64,000 bases of DNA from Gudongella sp964575895 (GCA_964575895.1 CAZNTE010000002.1:62001-126000), one strand, 5' to 3'; shown: positions 41,733 through 51,316, counted from the stretch's first letter. The notes: generated by a model from the sequence alone, not told the origin. A program made the numbers and translations.

Positions 41733-41756
41733 AAGCCTACAGAATTCTGTAGGCTT
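41733..41756 (-). terminator. palindromic terminator after glyA
   Basis: A perfect 24-base palindrome (AAGCCTACAGAA and its complement, with no true loop) followed by ACATATTTTAT, just beyond the glyA stop codon. Confidence 0.65.
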
Positions 41757-41765
41757 TAATCTGTA

Positions 41766-42995
41766 TTAATAAAGTGGAAACTTATCACAAAGTGAGTAAA
41801 CTCTTTGTCTTACAACCTCTTTATCACTATCTTGATCTAATGCCAACGCCATTAACTTGGCAATTTCCTTCATTTCTTCTTCCTTCATACCTCTTGTAGT
41901 CATTGCAGCAGTTCCTATTCTAACTCCGCTGGTTACAAATGGACTTTCAGGATCATAAGGAATGGTATTTTTATTAGTAGCCATTCCAACATCATTAAGC
42001 ATAGCTTCTGCAACCTTACCTGTCAAGCCTTTATTTCTAACATCAATTAGTATTAGATGGTTATCAGTTCCCCCAGATACTAATCTAAAGCCTTCTTTCA
42101 TTAGCTCATCAGCTAAAGCCTTAGTATTGGTTATTACTTGTTTTTGATACTCCTTAAATTCATCAGTTAGCGCTTCTCCAAAAGCTACTGCTTTTGCAGC
42201 AATAACATGCATCAAAGGTCCACCTTGAATTCCTGGGAATATTGCTTTATCAATTTTTTTAGCATATTCTTCCTTACAAAGGATTGCTCCTCCTCTTGGT
42301 CCTCTTAGGGTCTTATGAGTTGTAGTAGTTACAAAATCTGCATATGGCACTGGATTCTGATGTAGCCCTGCTGCTACTAACCCTGCAATATGAGCCATAT
42401 CCACCATCAAATATGCTCCAACTTCATCTGCAATTTCTCTGAATTTTTTAAAGTCTATTTCTCTAGGATAGGCACTAGCTCCAGCAACTATCATCTTTGG
42501 TTTTTCTCTAAGTGCTATTTCTCTTACTACTTCATAGTCAATCATTTCTGTTTCCTTATCAACTCCATAATCTACGAAGTTGTAATAAACACCTGAAATA
42601 TTAACTGGGCTTCCGTGGGTTAAATGGCCACCTTGGGATAGATTCATACCTAAAACCTTGTCCCCAGGGTTTAAAAATGCAAAATATACTCCAAGATTAG
42701 CGTTTGAACCTGAGTGAGGTTGAACATTGGCATGATCTGCACCAAATAGTTCTTTAAGTCTATCAATGGCTAAGTTTTCTACTTTGTCAACTACTTCACA
42801 TCCACCATAATACCTTTTAGCTGGATATCCTTCAGCATACTTATTAGTCAATTGACTTCCCATTGCCTCCATAACAGCCTCTGTTACAAAGTTTTCTGAT
42901 GCTATAAGCTCAATGTGCTTATTTTGTCTTGCAATCTCTTCATTAACTATGCTCATTACCAATGGATCAGCTTTCGCTAGATTTGTAAAATCCAT
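41766..42995 (-). CDS. glyA: Serine hydroxymethyltransferase
   Basis: GlyA interconverts serine and glycine with transfer of a one-carbon unit to tetrahydrofolate. The 409-aa PLP enzyme has HIELIASENFVTEAV, YAEGYPAKRYYGG, the PLP histidine/aspartate stretch VDMAHIAGLVA, and the PLP lysine in VTTTTHKTLRGPRGG. It appears to be a single-gene unit, flanked by hairpins on both sides. Confidence 0.97.
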   Translation of the reverse strand: MDFTNLAKADPLVMSIVNEEIARQNKHIELIASENFVTEAVMEAMGSQLTNKYAEGYPAKRYYGGCEVVDKVENLAIDRLKELFGADHANVQPHSGSNANLGVYFAFLNPGDKVLGMNLSQGGHLTHGSPVNISGVYYNFVDYGVDKETEMIDYEVVREIALREKPKMIVAGASAYPREIDFKKFREIADEVGAYLMVDMAHIAGLVAAGLHQNPVPYADFVTTTTHKTLRGPRGGAILCKEEYAKKIDKAIFPGIQGGPLMHVIAAKAVAFGEALTDEFKEYQKQVITNTKALADELMKEGFRLVSGGTDNHLILIDVRNKGLTGKVAEAMLNDVGMATNKNTIPYDPESPFVTSGVRIGTAAMTTRGMKEEEMKEIAKLMALALDQDSDKEVVRQRVYSLCDKFPLY

Positions 42996-43039
42996 TTCAA
43001 AACCCCTTTCATGTTTATAATATTTTGTACAAACTTAAA

Positions 43040-43072
43040 CTAAGACTTTAATATATATAGGTAAAGTCTTAG
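43040..43072 (-). terminator. hairpin between the CstR-like gene and glyA
   Basis: CTAAGACTTT pairs perfectly with AAAGTCTTAG across an AT-rich 13-base loop; TTTAAGTTTG follows on the minus strand. A plausible terminator of aspS-tcdA-rseC-cstR. Confidence 0.6.
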
Positions 43073-43095
43073 CATATATATTTATTTATGATGAC

Positions 43096-43356
43096 TTAGT
43101 TTTGTTTTGTGTACTTAAGCATAATTTCTATCAGCTTATCCAAGTCTTCCTCTCTACTGTTGGGGTTTTCTATTAGACAATTTTTTATATAGTTCTCTAA
43201 TACCAGTCCTCCAACATTATTTAAGGCACTTCTGGCAGCAGATACCTGCACTAAAATATCTCCACAAAACTTGTCCTCTTCTACCATTTTTTGTATACCC
43301 TTAATTTGACCTTCTATTCTTCTTAATCTAACAATAATAGAGTCTTTATCTGCCAA
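43096..43356 (-). CDS. CsoR/CstR/FrmR-family metal- or persulfide-sensing repressor
   Basis: The 86-aa all-helical protein is a DUF156 repressor. It keeps two cysteines, C31 (DKFCGD) and C60 (KNCL), but the position that is histidine in copper-sensing CsoR is Y56, so it lacks the Cu(I) ligand set Cys-His-Cys. The C31/C60 pair alone is the pattern of CstR persulfide sensors, which suggests a reactive-sulfur or other thiol signal; this is inferred. The start is TTG after GGAGGG. It follows the RseC-like gene by 12 bases, and no sulfur-oxidation or copper-export gene is adjacent. Confidence 0.88.
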   Translation of the reverse strand: MADKDSIIVRLRRIEGQIKGIQKMVEEDKFCGDILVQVSAARSALNNVGGLVLENYIKNCLIENPNSREEDLDKLIEIMLKYTKQN

Positions 43357-43368
43357 GCTCAGCCCTCC

Positions 43369-43791
43369 CTATAATTTCCTAGTCATTACTATTACACTTT
43401 CGTCCTTCTTAGCAAAATTCTTATCGATAATTCTAACAACTCCGTATGATATAAGAAGGAATAAAATACCAATTCCAAAACTTAATAATTCTCCATTGGC
43501 TACTTCTATATCCTTAAACAACATTGTTCCTGTTACAATTCCCATGATTAGAAAAGCAAATGGTATCATATATACTATAGTAATATACTTCATAACATTC
43601 TTTGGTATTGCCCTTAACTCAACAAAATCTCCTGGTTTTGCATCTATATTATTTTTTAATGTTAAATAGTGTGGCTTTACTTCGCAAGAACTTGCGCATC
43701 CTTTACAACTTCCACAGCCAGATGCTCTCTTAATTTCAAGTTCAACTTTATTGCTATCCACATTTCTGATAACATATCCTATTTGATCCAT
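43369..43791 (-). CDS. RseC/MucC-family (SoxR-reducing system) membrane protein
   Basis: The 140-aa protein has an N-terminal cysteine-rich patch (SGCGSCKGCASSCE, four to five cysteines) on a small beta domain and two membrane spans (about 70-90 and 100-120). This is the RseC/MucC layout, proposed to take part in electron transfer with Rnf-type complexes. It lies between tcdA and the thiol-type repressor. Its exact partner is not visible. Confidence 0.88.
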   Translation of the reverse strand: MDQIGYVIRNVDSNKVELEIKRASGCGSCKGCASSCEVKPHYLTLKNNIDAKPGDFVELRAIPKNVMKYITIVYMIPFAFLIMGIVTGTMLFKDIEVANGELLSFGIGILFLLISYGVVRIIDKNFAKKDESVIVMTRKL

Positions 43792-43802
43792 TGAATATCC
43801 TC

Positions 43803-44504
43803 CTATTTAATTAAATCCTTTATGACCTCAGAAGCAATAATCAAACCTACAACTGATGGTACAAAGGCTATACTTCCTGGTATAGCCTTTCTTCTATCCT
43901 TATCACCTAAATTTACATCAAGGGGGGCCTCTTCTGAGTATACAACCTTAAGACCTTTTACACCACGTTTTCTTAGCTCAGTCCTCATGACTCTTGCCAA
44001 CGGACATACTTTAGTCTCATATATATCTTTAACCTTAAATTCTATTGGATTCAGTTTGTTTCCTGCACCCATAGAACTTATTATAGGTATACCCATTTTA
44101 ATTGTGTTTGTAACTAAATCAATTTTAGCCGAAACCATATCGATGGCATCAATAACATAGGAATAATCATTTATTAACAACATATCCCTATTATCTTCAC
44201 CATACTTATCCCTGAATGTTGTTACTATCAATTCAGGATTAATTTCCAGTAATCTTGTCTTCATTACATCAACCTTGGCTAATCCAATAGTTTTTGTAGT
44301 AGCATGAACCTGCCTATTTATATTAGTAATATCTATTATATCATAATCTATCAATATCAACTCTCCAATTCCCGTTCTAGCTAATGCTTCAGCACAGTAT
44401 GAACCTACACCACCAATACCAAATATTGCAACTTTTGAATTATTAAGTTTAAGCATACCTTCCTCTCCAAGAAGGTAGGAAGATCTTTCAAAATACTTAT
44501 TCAT
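43803..44504 (-). CDS. tcdA: tRNA threonylcarbamoyladenosine dehydratase TcdA
   Basis: TcdA, an E1-like ATP-dependent enzyme, cyclises t6A37 of tRNA to ct6A. The 233-aa protein has the nucleotide-binding motif FGIGGVGSYCAEALARTGIG, LIDYDIIDITNINRQ, and the adenylation-linked IDAIDMVSAKIDL. Its ATG overlaps the aspS stop by 8 bases, so both are translated from one message under the T-box. Confidence 0.93.
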   Translation of the reverse strand: MNKYFERSSYLLGEEGMLKLNNSKVAIFGIGGVGSYCAEALARTGIGELILIDYDIIDITNINRQVHATTKTIGLAKVDVMKTRLLEINPELIVTTFRDKYGEDNRDMLLINDYSYVIDAIDMVSAKIDLVTNTIKMGIPIISSMGAGNKLNPIEFKVKDIYETKVCPLARVMRTELRKRGVKGLKVVYSEEAPLDVNLGDKDRRKAIPGSIAFVPSVVGLIIASEVIKDLIK

Positions 44505-46278
44505 TTTCTACATCAACCTTTATATGAACCTCATTTAGTTGTTTTTCAGGTACATTTGTAGGTGCATTTGTCATTAGACAAGTTGCTGATTGGGTCTTTG
44601 GAAATGCAATAACATCCCTAATATTTGAAGAATTTAAGAAGGTCATTATTAATCTATCTAGACCATAAGCAATCCCACCATGAGGTGGTGTACCGTATTT
44701 AAATGCCTCTAATAAGAATCCAAATTTATCATTTGCTTCTTCTTCACTGAATCCTAAGGCTTTGAACATTTTACTCTGAAGATTAGAATTGTTAATTCTA
44801 ATACTGCCTCCACCCATCTCGTCACCATTTATTACAAGGTCATAGGCCTTAGCTCTAACTTTCTCCGGAGCTGTTTCTAATAATTCAATATCATCATCCA
44901 CTGGATGAGTAAATGGATGATGTTTAGCAACAAATCTATTTTCTTCATGATCATATTCAAATAATGGGAATTCAGTTATCCATAGAATTTCATACTGCCC
45001 TTCTTTAATTAATCCCATTCTCTTTGCTACTTCATTCCTCAAGTTACCTAAACTATCGTTTGCAACATCTTCATCATCAGCAACAAATACCAGTAGGTCT
45101 CCTACCTTTCCTTGAAATAATGATATAAGAGAGCTTAATTCTTCTTCTGAAAAGAATTTAGCAATTGGAGATGTGATTCCCTCTTGAGTAATCTTTATCC
45201 ATGCTAGTCCTTTTGCCTTATAGGTCTTTGCATGTTCCTCCAAGGCTGATATTTCTTTTCTCGTAAATACTTCTCCACCTTTAATATTGATTCCCTTAAC
45301 CACACCGCCATTATTAATGGTATCATTAAAAACCTTAAATCCACACTCTCTTAAATTATCTGAAGCATCAATTAGTTCCAAACCAAATCTTAAATCAGGT
45401 TTATCTACCCCATACCTTGACATTGCTTCTGTATATGACATTCTTTTAATTGGTAGCTTAATATCGATTCCCTTTATTTCCTTGAAAAGCCTTTCTACAA
45501 GTTTTTCATTAATTTCCAAGACATCTTCCACATCTACAAAACTCATCTCAACGTCGATTTGAGTAAATTCTGGTTGCCTGTTAGCTCTTAAATCCTCATC
45601 TCTAAAGCATTTGGTTATTTGGTAATATCTGTCCATGCCTGAAACCATAAGAAGCTGTTTCAGAAGCTGTGGTGACTGTGGAAGGGCATAAAACAAGCCT
45701 GGGTTAACTCTACTTGGAACTAGATAATCTCTTGCACCTTCTGGAGTTGGTTTAGTAAGCATAGGAGTTTCAACTTCAACAAAATCATTATCGTAAAAGA
45801 AGTCTCTAACTACCTTGGAAACCTTAGCCCTTAGCTTAAGATTATCCTGCATAATGGGCTTTCTAAGATCTAAATATCTATATTTAAGTCTCATGGATTC
45901 ACTTACATTGTCATCATCTTTTATATATATAGGGGGTGTTTCAGCCTCATCTAGGATCCTGATCTCATTAGCTAATACCTCCACCTCACCAGTGGGGATA
46001 TTTGGATTCTTAGATTGTCTTTCTCGAACATAACCTTTAATTGCTATTACGTATTCTGATCTTACGGTTTCAGCCTTTTCCATTACATCTCTAGGAACAG
46101 AATCATCTAAAACTACCTGTGAAATACCAGTGGTATCCCTTAAGTCAATGAATAATAATCCCCCAAGATTTCTTTCTCTTTGAACCCAACCCATAAGGAC
46201 AACTTCAGATCCTACATCACTAATTCTAAGCTTGCCACACATATTGGTTCTTCTTAAATTACCCATTCTTTCTCCCAT
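44497..46278 (-). CDS. aspS: Aspartyl-tRNA synthetase
   Basis: AspS charges tRNA-Asp. The 593-aa class II enzyme has an N-terminal OB anticodon-binding domain (VGWVQRERNLGGLLFIDLRD), motif 2 (ITKCFRDEDLRANRQPEFTQ), a bacterial-type GAD insertion domain (about 300-410) and motif 3 (GGIAYGLDRLIM). AGGAGG lies seven bases before the ATG. Expression depends on the upstream T-box. Discrimination between the AspRS and AspRS/AsnRS dual types is not attempted here. Confidence 0.97.
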   Translation of the reverse strand: MGERMGNLRRTNMCGKLRISDVGSEVVLMGWVQRERNLGGLLFIDLRDTTGISQVVLDDSVPRDVMEKAETVRSEYVIAIKGYVRERQSKNPNIPTGEVEVLANEIRILDEAETPPIYIKDDDNVSESMRLKYRYLDLRKPIMQDNLKLRAKVSKVVRDFFYDNDFVEVETPMLTKPTPEGARDYLVPSRVNPGLFYALPQSPQLLKQLLMVSGMDRYYQITKCFRDEDLRANRQPEFTQIDVEMSFVDVEDVLEINEKLVERLFKEIKGIDIKLPIKRMSYTEAMSRYGVDKPDLRFGLELIDASDNLRECGFKVFNDTINNGGVVKGINIKGGEVFTRKEISALEEHAKTYKAKGLAWIKITQEGITSPIAKFFSEEELSSLISLFQGKVGDLLVFVADDEDVANDSLGNLRNEVAKRMGLIKEGQYEILWITEFPLFEYDHEENRFVAKHHPFTHPVDDDIELLETAPEKVRAKAYDLVINGDEMGGGSIRINNSNLQSKMFKALGFSEEEANDKFGFLLEAFKYGTPPHGGIAYGLDRLIMTFLNSSNIRDVIAFPKTQSATCLMTNAPTNVPEKQLNEVHIKVDVENE

Positions 46279-46289
46279 TTTTATACCTC

Positions 46290-46516
46290 CTAAAAATTAT
46301 AAAACCCCTCATCTCTGATATTCAGGGACGAGAGGTAATCTCGCGGTACCACCCTAATTAGGTAAACCTCACTTAACTTTTAACGTTTTTCACGAGTGAC
46401 TTAGTCACTGGCTCAAAGGTGTCTTCTAAAACTACCAACATCTATTCTCACCTACCATAGACTCTCTTTAGATAGTAAGTTTTATACTCTTCCTTATCTC
46501 TGCCTCATATATTATT
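46290..46516 (-). promoter_or_regulatory. T-box riboswitch for aspS
   Basis: The leader contains the T-box core AGGGTGGTACCGCG (46341-46354), an upstream stem I region with a GGTGAGAATAGATG-like distal part and a candidate GAC (Asp) specifier at 46421-46423 followed by A. A 14-bp terminator stem at 46301-46334 ends in TTTTAT. Uncharged tRNA-Asp would pair with the specifier and the T-box bulge and favour read-through into aspS. Confidence 0.92.
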
Positions 46517-46522
46517 GTGTCT

Positions 46523-46552
46523 ATTATAAGCTATTTAGAGCTCTAGTGTCAA
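46523..46552 (-). promoter_or_regulatory. near-perfect sigma-A promoter of the aspS T-box transcript
   Basis: TTGACA (46547-46552) and TATAAT (46523-46528) on the minus strand, 18 bases apart, about 245 bases ahead of aspS. Confidence 0.85.
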
Positions 46553-46578
46553 TAAAAAGAAAGCCTACTCTTCTTATC

Positions 46579-48036
46579 TTAATGGCCCTTTTCAATATTA
46601 ATAATATTGTCCTTTTTAGCTGTTATGAGTTCATCAACTCTACTTAAGTATTCATCGATATCTCTGAAATTGGATAACCTTACAATGCTTGATAAATCCT
46701 TGTTATAGAATTTTGATACACCTCCCATTCCAACTGCTATAATCGTTTCCTTTTCCTCCATAATCGAAACATTATAAAGGCAAGGATTACTTACTTTGCT
46801 GTATCCAACGTTCTCAAAATTTCCAAGAATTTGTTTTTGTCTATACAAATAATATGGATGAAGGTCCATATCTTTTGTAAACTTGCCACATTCTATTAAC
46901 ATTTTTTCAATTTCATTTGAGTCTTTAATATTGTATTTTTCCTTCTCATTTAAAAACCTGGAACCTTTCTTAAGGGATAGAGTGTGAATAGTCAAGTTAT
47001 CTGGATCCAGTTCTTTAATTTTCGATAGTGTATACTGTAATTCTTTTAAACCCTCATCAGGAAGTCCAATAATCAGATCCATATTAACAGTGGGTATTCC
47101 AATTTCCTTTGCCATCTTATAAGTTTCTACTATATCCTGAGAATTGTGCTGTCTTCCAATTAACTTAAGGGTACTATCTACCATAGTTTGAGGGTTAATG
47201 CTTATTCTATCTATCCTATACTTCTTAAACAGTTCAAGATACTCATAGTTAATAGTATCAGGTCTACCTGCTTCTATGGTGAATTCCTTAATATCTTTAA
47301 AATTTTCTTTAATTATAACTATTAAGCTTTCCATCTGAGAAACACTGATACTTGTAGGAGTTCCTCCACCTAAGTATACCGTTGTAATTTCCCAGTCCTT
47401 CATAATTTCCTTAATTGCAATTATCTCTTTTTTTATGGCTTCAAGGTATCCTTCTACCTTATCTTTGTACCTGTTCATGGTAAGAGTAGGAAATGAACAG
47501 TAAAGGCACCGTGTTGGACAAAATGGGATGCTAACATAAAGGCTATAACTATTTTTCTTCAGAGAATCAATTATTGGCCTTTGTCTCCTGGACACATGCA
47601 TCATTAAATCAGCTTTTTCATCACTAATCTGATATTCTTCAATCAATACATCATAAATCCTTTCATCAGATAAGCCTAATGAATGCAAATATTCAACTAT
47701 TTTAACAGGACGTATGCCTGTCAATATACCCCATGGCAGCTTATAATTTACATCTCTAGAAAGCAAAAAAAACAAGCCCTTTTTTAAGGCAGTTTTTTTA
47801 GTAGACTTCTCATCCCTGTAGATGTTTACACTTTGAACTTCAATCTCTTCCCTATCTAATAATTTTGATTCTCTATATAAACTAAGAAGATATTTATTGT
47901 TATCTTCACAAATATCAATTCTATTAAATGAGTAATCAGAATTAAAAACAATTTCTTCATCTGGATAAAAAGCTCTGGCTAATTCAAAAGTTTCATGAGT
48001 ATTAAGATCCAAATCTTTTGTGTAAATATTTAACAT
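46579..48036 (-). CDS. hemZ: Coproporphyrinogen dehydrogenase HemZ (radical SAM)
   Basis: HemZ is the HemN-like, oxygen-independent family member common in Bacilli and Clostridia. The 485-aa protein has an N-terminal extension (about 1-160), the iron-sulfur motif PFCPTRCLYCSFPT, YLGGGTPTSIS, IEAGRPDTI and NMDLIIGLPDE, and the C-terminal HemN-type segment. Its role in haem or another tetrapyrrole pathway is not certain in many Clostridia. It ends the recJ-relA-dtd-MBL-hemZ run, just upstream of the aspS promoter. Confidence 0.9.
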   Translation of the reverse strand: MLNIYTKDLDLNTHETFELARAFYPDEEIVFNSDYSFNRIDICEDNNKYLLSLYRESKLLDREEIEVQSVNIYRDEKSTKKTALKKGLFFLLSRDVNYKLPWGILTGIRPVKIVEYLHSLGLSDERIYDVLIEEYQISDEKADLMMHVSRRQRPIIDSLKKNSYSLYVSIPFCPTRCLYCSFPTLTMNRYKDKVEGYLEAIKKEIIAIKEIMKDWEITTVYLGGGTPTSISVSQMESLIVIIKENFKDIKEFTIEAGRPDTINYEYLELFKKYRIDRISINPQTMVDSTLKLIGRQHNSQDIVETYKMAKEIGIPTVNMDLIIGLPDEGLKELQYTLSKIKELDPDNLTIHTLSLKKGSRFLNEKEKYNIKDSNEIEKMLIECGKFTKDMDLHPYYLYRQKQILGNFENVGYSKVSNPCLYNVSIMEEKETIIAVGMGGVSKFYNKDLSSIVRLSNFRDIDEYLSRVDELITAKKDNIINIEKGH

Positions 48037-48044
48037 ATCCTCAC

Positions 48045-48674
48045 CTAAAACCTATCTTTTATAAATGGGTTTCTTTTTTTCTCATCCTTAATTGTAGATG
48101 GTAGACCATGCCCTGAATATACTATATAATCATCTGGCAATACAATTAGTTTCTTCACAATACTATTTATTATTGTCTCATAGTCCCCACCATATAAATC
48201 AGTTCTTCCTATGGACCCTTTGAATAATGTATCTCCAGTAATTACGCAACCATCCATAACCAGGCAAATACCGCCTCTTGTATGGCCAGGAGTATGGAGA
48301 ACCCTTATTTTTTCTTCTCCCAAGGTCAATATGTCATTACTCTTTAGCAATACATCTGCCTCAAAAGCGATGCTATTTCCAGGCATAGCATTAGATAAAT
48401 TTATTGCAGCGTCCTTTATCATTTCTTCGTCTTGTTGGTGTATATAAACTGGGACATCTATTGAATTCTTAATTTCCAGAACCCCTCCGATATGATCACC
48501 ATGACCATGGGTTAATAGTATTCCTTTAACATTTAGAGCTTCCTTTTTCACAATATCTAATATATCATCTGAATCTCCACCAGGATCAACAATAAATGTA
48601 TCCTTGGTATTTTCATCTATTACAAGGTAGCAATTAGCTGCATATACTCCAGCTTGTAACCTTTTAATTATCAT
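48045..48674 (-). CDS. Metallo-beta-lactamase-fold hydrolase (glyoxalase II-like, YqgX type)
   Basis: The 209-aa protein has the MBL zinc motif THGHGDHIGG, a second histidine in HTPGHTRGG, D in ITGDTLF and the last histidine in YSGHG. It matches the small YqgX-type hydrolases that sit next to dtd, relA and hemZ in many Clostridia. Substrate unknown; thioester hydrolysis such as S-lactoyl-thiols is possible. Confidence 0.9.
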   Translation of the reverse strand: MIIKRLQAGVYAANCYLVIDENTKDTFIVDPGGDSDDILDIVKKEALNVKGILLTHGHGDHIGGVLEIKNSIDVPVYIHQQDEEMIKDAAINLSNAMPGNSIAFEADVLLKSNDILTLGEEKIRVLHTPGHTRGGICLVMDGCVITGDTLFKGSIGRTDLYGGDYETIINSIVKKLIVLPDDYIVYSGHGLPSTIKDEKKRNPFIKDRF

Positions 48675-48688
48675 TCTATTTCCCCTTC

Positions 48689-49138
48689 CTAAAAGTTCTT
48701 TTTGCTATCAAGAAGTATAGTAACTGGTCCATCATTGATATACTTAACATCCATATGGGCACCAAACTCACCTGTAGCAACTCTTATTCCCCTATCTACT
48801 GCTTTTTGTACAAATTCACTATAATACTTATCTCCAATTTCAGGGTTTGCTGAGTCAGAAAAACTTGGTCTTTTACCCTTTCTTACATCACCATATAAGG
48901 TGAATTGAGAAACAACCAATAAGTCTCCACCAATATCTATTACTGATAGATTCATCTTTCCATTCTCATCCTCAAAAATCCTAAGTCCTAATACCTTATC
49001 AAGCATATAGTCAATATCTTTTTCATTATCTTCCTGACCTACTCCTAAGTAAACCAGTAAGCCTTTATCAATTTCTCCGATAATTCTGCCTTCAACTGTT
49101 ACAGAACCTTCCCTTATTCTCTGAACTACTGCTCTCAT
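48689..49138 (-). CDS. dtd: D-aminoacyl-tRNA deacylase
   Basis: Dtd removes D-amino acids and glycine mischarged onto tRNA. The 149-aa protein has the SQFTLYGD motif, the cross-subunit GPVT loop (NDGPVTILL) and the family start MRAVVQRIREGSVTVEG. It follows relA by 11 bases, as usual in Firmicutes. Confidence 0.97.
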   Translation of the reverse strand: MRAVVQRIREGSVTVEGRIIGEIDKGLLVYLGVGQEDNEKDIDYMLDKVLGLRIFEDENGKMNLSVIDIGGDLLVVSQFTLYGDVRKGKRPSFSDSANPEIGDKYYSEFVQKAVDRGIRVATGEFGAHMDVKYINDGPVTILLDSKKNF

Positions 49139-49149
49139 GAAATCCTCCT

Positions 49150-51312
49150 CTATGCTGTGACTCTATATACGTCATAAACATTTCCTATTCTTTTCAACTT
49201 CTTCATAAGATCATTTAATTGTTCCTTATCATGAATCTCTAGGATCATGGTAATTAAAACGCTCTTGTCCTTAGATGTCTTTGCATTTAAGGATAGTAGC
49301 CCCACATCAGCATCATTAATTCTTAAGGCTATTTCCGCCAATAATCCGGGCCTATCAGAGCCTCTAACTTGAATTTCTGCCTGGTAGTTAGATTTTTTCT
49401 GGAAATCCCAGGAGACTTCAATAAGTCTCTCTTTTTCTTCCTCAGAATGAATTATATTTGGGCAATCAGTTCTATGGATAGATACGCCTCTTCCTCTTGT
49501 TATAAAACCAATTATGTCATCACCAGGTACTGGATTACAGCACTTGGAAAATCTGATTTTAACATTATCTATCCCCTTAACTCTAATACCCTGGGTAGGT
49601 TTACCCTTGGATTTTGCCGTTGATTTCTGTATTTTTTCTTCTAATATATCTTTCTCACTTGGTTTAAAGTGATCTGAGTAAATCTCCTTCAACTTACTTA
49701 AGACTTGATTTAAAGTTATACTTCCGTATCCAACAGAAGCATATAAATCTTCTATACTGTTTATACTAACTTTTGTAGCTATATTCTTTAACCATTCTTC
49801 CCTCAATATTTCTGATGGTTTATAACCCAATCTCTTAATCTCTTTCTCAAGGGCTTCCTTTCCCTTCAGGATATTGTTGTCTCTTTCCTTTTGTTTGAAG
49901 AATTGCTTAATTTTTGTCTTAGCTTGATTGCTCTTAACAATTTTTAACCAATCTCTACTTGGTCCGCTGGAATTTGAACTTGTTATAACTTCAACAATAT
50001 TACCATTCTTTAATTTATAATTAATCGGCACGATTCTATTGTCAACTTTAGCACCTACACACTTATTCCCCACATCAGTATGAACCCTGTAAGCAAAATC
50101 AATTGGTGTTGAACCATCAGGCAAGTTAATTACATCACCCTTTGGAGTAAAGACAAAAACTTCATCAGTAAAGAAATCTATCTTCAATGTCTCCATAAAT
50201 TCCTTTGGATCATTAAGATCACTCTGCCATTCCAAAAGCTGTCTAAGCCAAACGAGTTTTTCATCAAAATTATTGCCTTTTGCATAACCTTCCTTGTATT
50301 TCCAATGGGCAGCGATACCGTATTCAGCAGTTCTGTGCATCTCATAAGTTCTAATTTGTACTTCAAAGATTTCCCCTTTATTCCCTATCACAGTTGTATG
50401 TAGGGATTGGTACATATTTGGTTTTGGCATGGCTACGTAATCTTTAAATCTACCAGGTAGTGGCTTCCAAAGCGTATGAACTATCCCCAGAGCACCATAG
50501 CAGTCCTTTATATTATCAACTAAAATCCTGACTGCAGTTAAATCATATATTTGTTCAAATGCCTTGCCCTGGTATACCATTTTTTTATAAATAGAATAAA
50601 AGTTCTTTGGTCTTCCACTAATTTCGCTGCTAATTCCCATTTCTCCCAATTTTTCATAAAGGGTATCGATTATTTCCTTAATATATGCTTCACGTTCTAG
50701 TCTTCTCTTAGAAACCTTTTCAACTAAATCATAGTAATTAGTCGGGTCTAAGTATCTCAATGATAAGTCTTCAAGTTCCCACTTAATCTTAGAAATACCC
50801 AGTCTATGAGCTATGGGAGCATATATTTCAAGGGTTTCAATGGCTTTTTCCTTCTTCTTTTCATCGGTCATATACTCAAGAGTTCTCATATTATGGAGTC
50901 TATCAGCAAGCTTTACAATTATAACCCTAATATCCTTAGCCATTGCAACAACCATTTTTCTAAGGTTTTCAGCCTGATTTTCTTGTTTTGTCTTAAATTG
51001 TAGCTTCTTTAATTTTGTAACTCCGTCGACTAAATCTGCTATTTCCTCTCCAAACTCTTCCTTGATTTTCTCGTAAGGAATATTTGTATCTTCAATCACA
51101 TCATGTAATAGACCTGCAATGATCGTAGCAGTATCCATACTTAAATCGGCGAGTAGAAGGGCAACTTGAACAGGGTGAACAAAATACTTTTCACCTGAAT
51201 TTCTAACTTGTCCCTCATGGGCTGATTCAGCGTAATTATATGCCTTGATAATAAGTTGCATATCAGCTTGAGGGTTGTATTGTTCAATTCTTAATAACAA
51301 GTTCTCCAACAT
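49150..51312 (-). CDS. relA: Bifunctional (p)ppGpp synthetase/hydrolase RelA (Rsh)
   Basis: Rsh makes and degrades (p)ppGpp in the stringent response. The 720-aa protein has an N-terminal HD hydrolase (YFVHPVQVALLLADL, LLHDVIEDT), the synthetase (GRPKNFYSIYKKM, GRFKDYVAMPKPNMYQS), TGS, helical and zinc-finger regions (KCCNPVPGDDI) and a C-terminal ACT domain. The intact HD motif shows that hydrolysis is likely retained. In many relatives apt lies between recJ and relA; here the two genes are 4 bases apart. Confidence 0.97.
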   Translation of the reverse strand: MLENLLLRIEQYNPQADMQLIIKAYNYAESAHEGQVRNSGEKYFVHPVQVALLLADLSMDTATIIAGLLHDVIEDTNIPYEKIKEEFGEEIADLVDGVTKLKKLQFKTKQENQAENLRKMVVAMAKDIRVIIVKLADRLHNMRTLEYMTDEKKKEKAIETLEIYAPIAHRLGISKIKWELEDLSLRYLDPTNYYDLVEKVSKRRLEREAYIKEIIDTLYEKLGEMGISSEISGRPKNFYSIYKKMVYQGKAFEQIYDLTAVRILVDNIKDCYGALGIVHTLWKPLPGRFKDYVAMPKPNMYQSLHTTVIGNKGEIFEVQIRTYEMHRTAEYGIAAHWKYKEGYAKGNNFDEKLVWLRQLLEWQSDLNDPKEFMETLKIDFFTDEVFVFTPKGDVINLPDGSTPIDFAYRVHTDVGNKCVGAKVDNRIVPINYKLKNGNIVEVITSSNSSGPSRDWLKIVKSNQAKTKIKQFFKQKERDNNILKGKEALEKEIKRLGYKPSEILREEWLKNIATKVSINSIEDLYASVGYGSITLNQVLSKLKEIYSDHFKPSEKDILEEKIQKSTAKSKGKPTQGIRVKGIDNVKIRFSKCCNPVPGDDIIGFITRGRGVSIHRTDCPNIIHSEEEKERLIEVSWDFQKKSNYQAEIQVRGSDRPGLLAEIALRINDADVGLLSLNAKTSKDKSVLITMILEIHDKEQLNDLMKKLKRIGNVYDVYRVTA

Positions 51313-51316
51313 AATC

